Assembly (NCBI GenBank): GCA_018433775.1
Contig: JAHDQN010000013.1
Location: forward strand, 1-64,000
Length of the DNA: 64,000 bases
Source: Deltaproteobacteria bacterium
GTDB taxonomy: Bacteria; Desulfobacterota; Desulfomonilia; UBA1062
Reading direction: 5' to 3'
Shown: piece after piece, positions 1 through 7,911 of the stretch
Layout of the letters: each line of letters opens with the position of its first letter
How positions within the stretch are numbered: the first letter of the stretch is position 1
Translations under genes and position numbers: made by a program
Notes under the pieces: generated by a model
Seen by the model: only the letters and a program-made list of their open reading frames with translations
Databases searched by the model: none
What the model was told of the DNA's origin: nothing

Positions 1-148
<148 letters not shown>

Positions 149-370
149 GCTTTATGTATCCTGCCGATGATGCGGTGTGTCCTCCCCGATAATCTGCCTG
201 CCCGGCAGCGCACAGTGCCATACCTCACACGACGCTCTTTTGCAACAGAATTATCCGAGTCTAAGCGGCATTTTCTTTTTGACAAATTATATATCACCCG
301 TTATTAATTAAAGTATAAGAATGGTGATTCGATATTCTCGTGATGGAATAACATGAGGAAGGAGGGGGTG

Positions 371-1054
371 ATGTCTCATCCCTCTGACGACCGCAAGGCA
401 GAGACGAGGTCCATGATCTTCCTTGCCGCCCGCAAGGTGTTCAGCGAAAAGGGATACTATAAGACCCAGATCGCGGACATCGTCAAGGAGTCGGGTACGT
501 CGACGGGCAGCGTCTATGCGCATTTCAAGGACAAACAGGACCTGTTCCGGCAGATCATCCGTGAGACCCTCGACAGCCTGAGGTCCAGGCTCAAGGAGCT
601 CAGCGACACCTCGCCGCCCGGCGACGTCCATGAGCGGGTCAGCCGGTGGCAGCCGGGGTTCGAGGCCTTTTTCGACTACATAGAGGACAACCCGGAACAG
701 GTGCTTTTCATCATCCGCGGCGGCTTTGGGGTCGACGAGGAGACGGACAACACCGTCTGGGAGTTTTTCAGGACCTTTGCCTCCGATATCGCCGAAGACA
801 TCCGCAGGTGGGAGGATCTGGGCTTTATCGAGGGGGCCAACGCCGTTCTCGTGGGGCACATCATTATCGGCATGTGCATCCACGTCGGGCTCAGCTACCT
901 GCTGGACCGGCAGTTCACCCGGGAGGAGGCCATCGGCAACCTCCTGGCCGTCACCCGCTCGCTGGTGCTGCAGTATCTGACCGACAGGGGCAGGAGAGAG
1001 CTCGGCGACCTGTCCGAGTTCAGCAGTGAAGGGCACTGCAGGGCCCGCCCCTGA
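371..1054 (+). CDS. TetR/AcrR family transcriptional regulator
   Basis: A 227-residue one-component regulator. Residues about 12-58 hold the TetR helix-turn-helix: ARKVFSEKGYYKTQIADIV, then SGTSTGSVYAHFKDKQDLF. The variable C-terminal ligand domain follows. I chose ATG 371 over the upstream in-frame ATG 353 because AAGGAGG lies at normal distance before it. It precedes two acyl-CoA dehydrogenases, an SDR and a decarboxylase-like gene on the same strand, so it probably represses this acyl-CoA cluster in response to an acyl-CoA or related ligand (inference from position). The ligand cannot be read from sequence. Confidence 0.9.
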   Translation: MSHPSDDRKAETRSMIFLAARKVFSEKGYYKTQIADIVKESGTSTGSVYAHFKDKQDLFRQIIRETLDSLRSRLKELSDTSPPGDVHERVSRWQPGFEAFFDYIEDNPEQVLFIIRGGFGVDEETDNTVWEFFRTFASDIAEDIRRWEDLGFIEGANAVLVGHIIIGMCIHVGLSYLLDRQFTREEAIGNLLAVTRSLVLQYLTDRGRRELGDLSEFSSEGHCRARP

Positions 1055-1157
1055 GAGGGCTGCCGGGGAACATACGGCTCTGAGGGGTTTCTGAGGGCTT
1101 TCGCGGCCGGGTCCGGCGCCCGGCTGCAGGATATGAACAGGTATGAGGAGGTTTTTT

Positions 1158-2669
1158 ATGCTGTCTCGTGCAGAAGTGTCGAACCGGCTCTCCGGTTTTC
1201 CGAGGTTCGAGGACATGTCACTGAGCCTGCCCTATGCCCCGCGCATGCCCCGGGGCATGGTCAGGGAGACACGGGAGGTGGTCGCGATCGCCCGCACGTT
1301 CAACGACGAGGTGGCCCGCCCCCGTGCCCTTGAGCTCGACCGCAGGACCCACGAAGACCCGGACTACATGCCCCTGGATCTCGTGGAGCTGGCCAACCGG
1401 TGGGGGTTCTACACCATGTGGATACCCCGGATCTTCGGCGGCAGGGGATACAATATGCCGTCCATGTCGTACTTTGCCGAAGAGGTCGGCTCGGCGTGCC
1501 TGGGGATCATGAACGTCATCGGGGTGCACTACCTCGGGGTGGCGGGCGTGGTCGCGTCGGCCAACACCCGCCTGGCGAAACGGATTCTGGGCGAGGTAGT
1601 CCGGGGAGAGAAGACCGGGAATCCCTGTCTCATCGCACTCGCCACGACCGAGCCCGGCGCAGGGACCGACGTGGAGGAGGTGGAGCTCGTGGACAAGGGC
1701 AGGGTCGCCTGCCATGCCAGGAGGGTCAGGGGCGGGTACGTGGTGAACGGCACCAAGGTGTTCATCTCCATGGGGCATGTGTCCACCTGGACCGTGCTCT
1801 ATGCGTACGAGGACCTGAAGAGGCCCTCGGAGACGACCGTGGGCCTGATGGTGAAGACCGGCACAAAAGGCTTCTCGTTCGGTTCCCACGAGAACAAGAT
1901 GGGCCAGCGGGTATGCCCGGCGAGCGTGCTCGTGTTCGATGACTGCTTCATCCCCGACGACCAGGTTCTCTTCAGCGCGGACATGGTGAGGAAGTTCACG
2001 AAAAAACCGATCCGGGAGGTCGCGCAGCGCTACATCGACTATGTGGTCGGCGCCACGAGGCCCGGCGTCTGCGCCTTCGGGGTGGGAGCGGCCCGCGGCG
2101 CATTCGAGATCGCGCTCAGGCACGCGTCCACGACCACGATGAACGGCACCCTGCTCATCAACCACGAGTGGGTGCAGAGCATGCTCGCCGAGATGTACAA
2201 GAACGTGACCCTGGGAAGGCTCGCTTACACCGAGGCCAACTATGCCAACAGCCACCGGGGTCTCTACAAGATCCTCCAGCTCAAGCCCGTCTACTACTAC
2301 CTCAGGCTCATGCCGCAGGCCTACTTCGACAAGGTGATCGCGCCCATGCTGGAAAAGGACTATTCCACCAGGCTCATGGGCAAGCTCTCCTATGACTGGG
2401 CCAGACCGGAAGACCAGCGGTGCTGCTCGGGCTGGGCGTCGCTTGCCAAGGTCGCGGGAACAGACCTCGGGGTCAGGAACTGCCAGATGGCCATCGAGCT
2501 CATGGGCCAGACCGGCCTGAGGCAGGACGCGGGGGTGGAGAAGATGCTGCGCGACATCAAGCTCCTGCAGATCTACGAGGGCACCAACCAGCTCAACCGG
2601 CTCAACATGTTCAAGTGCCTCATCGCGCCGGAGATTCCCCAGGCACGGGTGTTTGAAGAGGACAGGTAG
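1158..2669 (+). CDS. acyl-CoA dehydrogenase (catalytic subunit candidate)
   Basis: A 503-residue FAD-dependent acyl-CoA dehydrogenase, introducing a double bond into an acyl-CoA and passing electrons to ETF. It shows the FAD/substrate loop ALATTEPGAGTDVEEV, the central beta-domain segment VVNGTKVFISMG, and near the C-terminus QIYEGTNQLNR, where Glu ~474 is at the usual catalytic-base position. It is about 120 residues longer than the minimal 380-residue family members. ATG 1158 is chosen because TGAGGAGGT sits 6 bases before it; an ATG at 1143 lies inside that ribosome-binding site. The next gene starts 13 bases downstream and encodes a paralogue without the catalytic Glu, so the two may form one enzyme. 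Confidence 0.9.
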   Translation: MLSRAEVSNRLSGFPRFEDMSLSLPYAPRMPRGMVRETREVVAIARTFNDEVARPRALELDRRTHEDPDYMPLDLVELANRWGFYTMWIPRIFGGRGYNMPSMSYFAEEVGSACLGIMNVIGVHYLGVAGVVASANTRLAKRILGEVVRGEKTGNPCLIALATTEPGAGTDVEEVELVDKGRVACHARRVRGGYVVNGTKVFISMGHVSTWTVLYAYEDLKRPSETTVGLMVKTGTKGFSFGSHENKMGQRVCPASVLVFDDCFIPDDQVLFSADMVRKFTKKPIREVAQRYIDYVVGATRPGVCAFGVGAARGAFEIALRHASTTTMNGTLLINHEWVQSMLAEMYKNVTLGRLAYTEANYANSHRGLYKILQLKPVYYYLRLMPQAYFDKVIAPMLEKDYSTRLMGKLSYDWARPEDQRCCSGWASLAKVAGTDLGVRNCQMAIELMGQTGLRQDAGVEKMLRDIKLLQIYEGTNQLNRLNMFKCLIAPEIPQARVFEEDR

Positions 2670-2682
2670 GAAAGGAGGCGTT

Positions 2683-3807
2683 ATGTTGAGTTCGTTCAAG
2701 AGCGAATGGAAACCCTTCGAGGATCTGGCACGGTCGTTTGCCGCCAAAGAGCTTGCAGGCAAGGCCGAAGAGCACGACCGCTACCCCTTCGGGGAGTTCT
2801 TTCATGATGTCCTGGACAAGGCCTGCGAGGTGGGGTTCCTGGGGATCATGCTGCCCGGGGACCTGGGCGGCACCGGGGGGAGCGTCGGCACGCTCTGCAC
2901 CGTTCTCGCCGCCCTCTGCCGAGTCGACAGCTCGCCCGGAGGCATCATCTTCACCAATGCCCTGGCCCAGGAGCTCCTGCTCGCGGCAGACGCCCGGGAC
3001 ATCGCCGGGGAGATCTTCGGCAAGGCGCCCTCGGCAGGCGAGTTCCTGATCGCCTTTCCCTCGTATTCCAATCCGGCCCATCAGGACAATCTCCCCGAGT
3101 ACCGGCGATCGGGCAGGGGCTACTCCCTCACCGGTCCGGTCGACCTCCTGGTGCTGGGCGGGCTCGCCCGCCGGGCGATCATTCCCGCAAGGAGCGGACC
3201 GAAGCGGCAGTGCTCGTTCTTTCTGATCGACCTCGATCACAAGGGGGTGAGCAAGAGCGAGCCGGTTTTCACCCTGGGGATGCATGCCTGCCCTGCCGTG
3301 GATGTCCGGCTCGACGGAGTCAGGGCCCGGCTTATCGGTGAAGAGGGGAAGGGCGAGGAGTATTTCGACCGGGTCCTGCCCGCCATGCACGTGGTCGCGG
3401 CTGCCATGAACGCAGGAATCATGAGAGGATCTCTCGACGAGGCCCTGGCCTATGCCCGGGAGCGTTTCCAGGGGGGAAGGGAGATCATCCGGTGGAGCGA
3501 GGTTTCCATGCTGCTCGCCGGCATGGCTGTCAAGGCGGACGTGGCCGATATGTGCGTCACCCAGGCATGCCAGGCCCTTGAGCAGGGAGACGCCGGCTGG
3601 TCCTCCCGCTGTGCGGCAGCCGCCCTCCACATTCACGAGATCGCCTGCGAGGCCGTCACCGACGGCATCCAGGTGCTGGGCGGCAACGGCTACATGAAGG
3701 ACTATGGTCAGGAGAAGCGTTTCCGCGACGCCAGGCAGGTGCAGGCCCTTCTGGGTAGTGTGCCCGCGCGCAAGCTCGATCTGATCCGGAAGGTCGCGGG
3801 TGTCTGA
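2683..3807 (+). CDS. acyl-CoA dehydrogenase-like subunit lacking the catalytic Glu
   Basis: A 374-residue acyl-CoA dehydrogenase homologue. The fold is recognisable from the C-terminal segment QVLGGNGYMKDYGQEKRFRD. Where active enzymes read Y-E-G-T shortly after this, the sequence runs ARQVQALLGSVPARKLD and has no Glu. Other conserved loops are also degenerate. Unequal pairs of acyl-CoA dehydrogenase subunits forming alpha2beta2 enzymes are known from actinobacterial steroid side-chain degradation; a similar pairing with the gene just upstream is an inference. AAAGGAGG precedes ATG 2683. It could instead be a stand-alone enzyme with the base at another position. Confidence 0.8.
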   Translation: MLSSFKSEWKPFEDLARSFAAKELAGKAEEHDRYPFGEFFHDVLDKACEVGFLGIMLPGDLGGTGGSVGTLCTVLAALCRVDSSPGGIIFTNALAQELLLAADARDIAGEIFGKAPSAGEFLIAFPSYSNPAHQDNLPEYRRSGRGYSLTGPVDLLVLGGLARRAIIPARSGPKRQCSFFLIDLDHKGVSKSEPVFTLGMHACPAVDVRLDGVRARLIGEEGKGEEYFDRVLPAMHVVAAAMNAGIMRGSLDEALAYARERFQGGREIIRWSEVSMLLAGMAVKADVADMCVTQACQALEQGDAGWSSRCAAAALHIHEIACEAVTDGIQVLGGNGYMKDYGQEKRFRDARQVQALLGSVPARKLDLIRKVAGV

Positions 3808-3903
3808 AAAAAAGCCCGGGTCTAAAAGAGCGGGCCACAAGCTTGAGGAAAACGAAAAAGTACAACATTGATTATTATTTAAGAGGAGGTTGCTTAAAAA
3901 ATT

Positions 3904-4746
3904 ATGAAGGTTCTTGCCAAGAAAACAGCAGCGATCACGGGAGCCGCCTCGGGAATCGGCAGGGCCCTTGCCCTGAACCTGGCGAACGAGGGGTGTAACC
4001 TGGCTCTGGCGGACATCGACGAACCCGGTCTGAAGGAGACCGCAGGGCTTATCGGTACAACGGTGAACGTCTCCGCCCACGTAGTGGACGTTGCACAGCG
4101 CGACCAGGTCTTTAGCTTTGCAGAGGAGGCCGCCCGTCATCACGGGGGCGTGGATCTCGTCGTCAACAACGCCGGGGTGGCCCTGGGCGATTTCCTGGAG
4201 ACCGTCCCCCTGGAGGATTTCCAGTGGCTCTTCGGGATCAACTTCTGGGGTGTCGTACACGGCACCATGGCGTTTCTCCCCCACTTACGCAGGCGGCCCG
4301 AGGGGCACATCGTCAACATCTCCAGCATCAACGGGATCATTCCGAATCCCAACAACGGCCCCTACTGCGCCGCCAAGTTCGCGGTCAAGGGATACACGGA
4401 GACCCTTGCCCAGGAGATGCACGGAACGAACATCCGGGTGAGCTGCGTTCACCCGGGTGGGATAAAGACCAATATCGCGCGCAACACGCGCTTCAACCAG
4501 GCCATGTTCTCGCTGACCAGGGAAAAGGCCGTGTCGCTCTACGAGGACGAGCTCTTCCGGACAACCGCGGACCGGGCTGCAAAGGTCATCATCGCCGGGA
4601 TCAGGCGCAACAGGAGGCGCATCCTGATCGGGGGCGATGCAAAGGTTCTGGACCTGCTCGCCAGGTTCTTCCCGGTGACCGCGGTCAGCTTAAGCTGCCT
4701 GGCCAGCAGGTACATCGCGAGATCATACGCATGCAGGGAAGGATGA
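3904..4746 (+). CDS. short-chain dehydrogenase/reductase
   Basis: A 280-residue classical SDR. It has the nucleotide-binding TGAASGIG (residues 12-19), an acidic D after beta-2 (ADIDE) that suggests NAD preference, NNAG at 88-91, and the catalytic Ser141, Tyr154 and Lys158 (PYCAAK). It probably oxidises or reduces a hydroxyacyl or alcohol intermediate made by the acyl-CoA dehydrogenases upstream. It lies 96 bp after the second dehydrogenase; a ribosome-binding site AGAGGAGGT is present but rather far (about 14 bases) from ATG 3904. The C-terminal 30 residues are hydrophobic and may associate with the membrane. The substrate is unknown. Confidence 0.9.
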   Translation: MKVLAKKTAAITGAASGIGRALALNLANEGCNLALADIDEPGLKETAGLIGTTVNVSAHVVDVAQRDQVFSFAEEAARHHGGVDLVVNNAGVALGDFLETVPLEDFQWLFGINFWGVVHGTMAFLPHLRRRPEGHIVNISSINGIIPNPNNGPYCAAKFAVKGYTETLAQEMHGTNIRVSCVHPGGIKTNIARNTRFNQAMFSLTREKAVSLYEDELFRTTADRAAKVIIAGIRRNRRRILIGGDAKVLDLLARFFPVTAVSLSCLASRYIARSYACREG

Positions 4747-4820
4747 GAGGACTTGGCCGGGCAGATCGTGCCGGGTATGGGATAGAGAACAATTGTCCAT
4801 GAAGAACGTGAGGAGGATGT

Positions 4821-5594
4821 ATGAAAAAAGGAGATTTTTTCAAAGGCGTTGTCCAGTGGGATATGATGACCAAAGACCAGTCGCTCGAAGGCAAGCTTCC
4901 TGTCTTTTACTATGACAATACGGCCATGACGGCCATCTTCACGGCCTCCACCGAGAAGCTCCGGCGCCATCTCCCCCTGCCGGAGATGCATCCGGTCGAG
5001 GTCTGGAAAGGCAGGGCCATGGTAGCCTTCACGGCCTTCGAGTACCGCAGCACCGACATCGATCCATACAACGAGTTTTCGGTCTCATTTCCCATCACCT
5101 TCGGCAGGAAGCCAATACCGGGGCTGACTGTTTTGGGCATGATGGCGAGGAGGTACTTCACGGCATACGTCTGGCAGCTTCCCGTGACCACCGAGCGCGC
5201 CCGCAGGGGCGGCGTGGATATGTACGGGTACCCCAAGTATCTTGCCGACATCGTGTTCACCGATGAAGGCGGCATGCTCTCCTGTTCGCTCTCCGAAGGC
5301 GGCAGGAACATCCTTGTCCTCAAGGGCAAAAAGCTCAAGACCTCAACCGAGAAGGTGAACCGGTTCAAGACCTTCTCCATAAAGGACGGGGTTCCCCTGG
5401 CGGCAAACGTCTATATGAACCCGCTCGAGTTCGGCAAGTCCATGAGCAAAAAGGCCGCGCGCCTCACCCTGGGCGACCACGAGGTATCCCGCCAGCTCCT
5501 CGACATGGACTTGAGCCCCTGCCCGACCTTTTTCCAGTATATGCCCATGATGGAGGCCATCCTGTACGGTCCGAGAAATCTCATGGACGACTGA
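4821..5594 (+). CDS. acetoacetate decarboxylase-family protein
   Basis: A 257-residue protein resembling the acetoacetate decarboxylase superfamily: FEYRSTDIDPYNEFSVSFP, then VTTERARRGGVDMYGYPKY, where the Gly-Tyr-Pro-Lys segment corresponds to the conserved region around the Schiff-base lysine of the family. Some family members decarboxylate beta-keto acids; others are hydratases or aldolases, so the reaction here is open. It is the last gene of the TetR-led cluster, starting 74 bp after the SDR with GTGAGGAGG before ATG 4821. The context suggests it handles a beta-keto product of that pathway (inference). Confidence 0.75.
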   Translation: MKKGDFFKGVVQWDMMTKDQSLEGKLPVFYYDNTAMTAIFTASTEKLRRHLPLPEMHPVEVWKGRAMVAFTAFEYRSTDIDPYNEFSVSFPITFGRKPIPGLTVLGMMARRYFTAYVWQLPVTTERARRGGVDMYGYPKYLADIVFTDEGGMLSCSLSEGGRNILVLKGKKLKTSTEKVNRFKTFSIKDGVPLAANVYMNPLEFGKSMSKKAARLTLGDHEVSRQLLDMDLSPCPTFFQYMPMMEAILYGPRNLMDD

Positions 5595-5953
5595 CTCGAT
5601 CACGCGCTCCATCGTATGTAAAGGCACGGGGAGGGTGGTCCCCTTGAAAGGAGACAGATTTATTTTTGAATCCTCCCTCTTTGTCCGCTTCTTTTTGGAC
5701 GAGGAGGAGGGGACCTTCCCCATCGCTTGCGGATTCAATAGGGCCCAAGGCTTGCCATAAAGGTTCATGCCATTGACTATCATCGAAAATAAATACCTTT
5801 TCAGGTTAATATGAATCAGTCTTCTTTCAGGTTTTTTTACGGATAATTTCCCCTTTCCAAAAAATGCATGTCCCGTTATAGATGAACGAGCCCGGGTTCA
5901 CGACTCTGCGGACTGGACCCGGGATCTTTGTATGGTCGAAAAGGAGCTTTCCC
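5595..5953. other. intergenic region with dispersed repeat copy A
   Basis: This 359-bp gap separates the acyl-CoA cluster from ettA. Its centre holds copy A of a ~120-bp repeat also found near 16.5 and 27.5 kb. The right end carries AAGGAG at 5941-5946, the ettA ribosome-binding site. No convincing small gene was found. Confidence 0.6.
5666..5780 (+). repeat. dispersed ~120-bp intergenic repeat, copy A
   Basis: It begins TTGAATCCTCC, contains a GTCC...GGAC short stem region and a TTCCCC block, and ends with the conserved box CCAAGGCTTGCC, AAAGGTTCATGCC, ATTGA. The same order of blocks occurs in copies B and C, all in the same orientation. No transposase or coding potential is attached. Confidence 0.7.
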
Positions 5954-7639
5954 ATGAGCAATGGAGCTGAGAAGATCATCTACACCATGATGAAGGTCGG
6001 CAAGATGTACCAGGGCCGGCCCGTGATCAAGGATATCTCCCTGTCCTATTTCTACGGCGCAAAGATCGGGGTCCTGGGGCTCAACGGTTCCGGGAAGAGC
6101 ACCCTGCTGCGCATCATGGCCGGGGTCGACCATGAGTATGACGGCCGTGCCGTGCTTTCCCCGGGCTATACGGTCGGATACCTCGAGCAGGAGCCGGTGC
6201 TCGACCCGGACACGACCGTCAGACAGGCGGTGGAAGAGGGCCTGAAGGAGGCCGTGGGCCTGGTGAACGAGTACAACGAGATCAGCATGAAGTTTGCCGA
6301 ACCCCTTCCCGACGACGAGATGGACGCACTCATGGCGCGCCAGGGCGAGCTGCAGGAGAAGATCGACCACCTGGACGCCTGGGATATCGATTCCCGCCTG
6401 GAAATGGCCATGGACGCCCTGCGCTGCCCCCCGGGGGACACCCCGGTGCACGTGCTTTCCGGCGGAGAGAAGAGGCGGGTGGCGCTGTGCAGGCTCCTGC
6501 TCAAAAAGCCCGACATCCTGCTCCTGGACGAGCCTACGAACCACCTGGACGCGGAGACGGTCGCCTGGCTGGAGCGCCACCTCCAGCAGTATGAGGGCAC
6601 GGTGATCGCGGTCACCCACGACCGCTATTTCCTGGACAACGTGGCCGGCTGGATCCTGGAGCTCGACCGGGGACACGGTATCCCCTGGAAGGGCAACTAC
6701 TCCTCCTGGCTGGAGCAGAAGCAGCTCAGGCTCAAGCACGAGGAGAAACGCGAGACCGAGCGTCAGAAGACCCTGGAGCGCGAGCTCGAGTGGATCCGGA
6801 TGTCTCCCAAAGGCCGACATGCAAAGGCCAAGGCCCGCGTCAGCGCGTATGAGACGCTCCTGAGCCAGAACGCGGAGAAGCAGGAAAAAGAGCTCGAGAT
6901 CTATATCCCGCCCGGGCCCCGACTGGGCAAGGTGGTCATCGAGGCCGAAAAGGTGAGCAAGGCATACGGCGACAACCTCCTCTTCGAGGACATGAGCTTT
7001 GCCCTGCCCGCAGGCGGTATCGTGGGCGTCATCGGTCCCAACGGCGCGGGCAAGACCACCTTGTTCAGGATGATCACGGGCGCCGAGCAGCCCGATGACG
7101 GGGCCATCAGGGTCGGTGAGACGGTCAAGCTCGCCTATGTGGATCAGGAGCGCGACACCCTGGACCCGTCGAAAACCATCTGGGAGGTGATATCCGGAGG
7201 CCGTGATCTCATAGATCTGGGAAGGCGCGAGGTGAACTCGCGGGCCTATGTCGCGCGTTTCAACTTCTCCGGAACAGACCAGCAGAAAAAGGTGAGCATG
7301 GTCTCGGGCGGCGAGCGCAACCGGGTCCACCTTGCCTGCATGCTGAAAGAGGGCGCCAATGTCCTGCTTCTGGACGAGCCCACCAACGACCTGGACGTGA
7401 ACACCATGCGCGCCCTGGAGGAGGCCCTGGAGAACTTTGCCGGGTGCGCGGTGGTCATCAGCCACGACCGCTGGTTCCTTGACCGTATCGCAACGCACAT
7501 CCTCGCCTTCGAAGGAGACAGCCGGGTGGTCTGGTTCGAGGGAAATTACTCCGATTACGAGGCCGACAGGAAACAGCGGCTCGGCAAGGAGGCGGAGACC
7601 CCCCACCGGATCAAGTACCGCCACCTCACCCGGGGATGA
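5954..7639 (+). CDS. ettA: energy-dependent translational throttle protein EttA (ABC-F)
   Basis: A 561-residue ABC-F ATPase without transmembrane segments, the normal length for EttA, which binds the ribosomal E site and gates the first elongation steps according to ATP/ADP level (family knowledge). Two complete ABC domains are seen. The first has Walker A GLNGSGKST, signature LSGGEKRR and Walker B LLLDEPTNHLD. The second has GPNGAGKTT, VSGGERNR and LLLDEPTNDLD. Between them is a charged linker with RMSPKGRHAKAKAR, typical of the family. The start at 5954 follows AAGGAG by 7 bases; an upstream in-frame ATG at 5882 adds a non-conserved 24-residue tail. Confidence 0.95.
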   Translation: MSNGAEKIIYTMMKVGKMYQGRPVIKDISLSYFYGAKIGVLGLNGSGKSTLLRIMAGVDHEYDGRAVLSPGYTVGYLEQEPVLDPDTTVRQAVEEGLKEAVGLVNEYNEISMKFAEPLPDDEMDALMARQGELQEKIDHLDAWDIDSRLEMAMDALRCPPGDTPVHVLSGGEKRRVALCRLLLKKPDILLLDEPTNHLDAETVAWLERHLQQYEGTVIAVTHDRYFLDNVAGWILELDRGHGIPWKGNYSSWLEQKQLRLKHEEKRETERQKTLERELEWIRMSPKGRHAKAKARVSAYETLLSQNAEKQEKELEIYIPPGPRLGKVVIEAEKVSKAYGDNLLFEDMSFALPAGGIVGVIGPNGAGKTTLFRMITGAEQPDDGAIRVGETVKLAYVDQERDTLDPSKTIWEVISGGRDLIDLGRREVNSRAYVARFNFSGTDQQKKVSMVSGGERNRVHLACMLKEGANVLLLDEPTNDLDVNTMRALEEALENFAGCAVVISHDRWFLDRIATHILAFEGDSRVVWFEGNYSDYEADRKQRLGKEAETPHRIKYRHLTRG

Positions 7640-7911
7640 TCTCCCGGACAGGATGCACACGGACAGAGAGCTCGTGAACCCGTCACACACCCGGGGCGAT
7701 CTCTTTCTCCTTCCAACGCGCGGCTCCACCTGACAGGCGGATGTCGAGGCTCCGGGCCGTTTTTTTACCCGGGGATCTTCCTCCTTTTCTCTCCTTCCGC
7801 CTTTTCCCGAATCCGGTTCGCCGTGCTCTCGGGCGGAACCCATGCACCCTGGCCTCATTGTTTTAAGAATTTCCTCTGGAAAACCGAAAGATCTGAGCAA
7901 GGCGGATGTAT

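Noticed and set aside
2620-4284. Long minus-strand open frame (554 codons) opposite the acyl-CoA dehydrogenases
   Set aside because: It is antisense to two clear genes, Arg/Gly/Pro-rich and without any recognisable domain; GC-rich DNA gives such frames.
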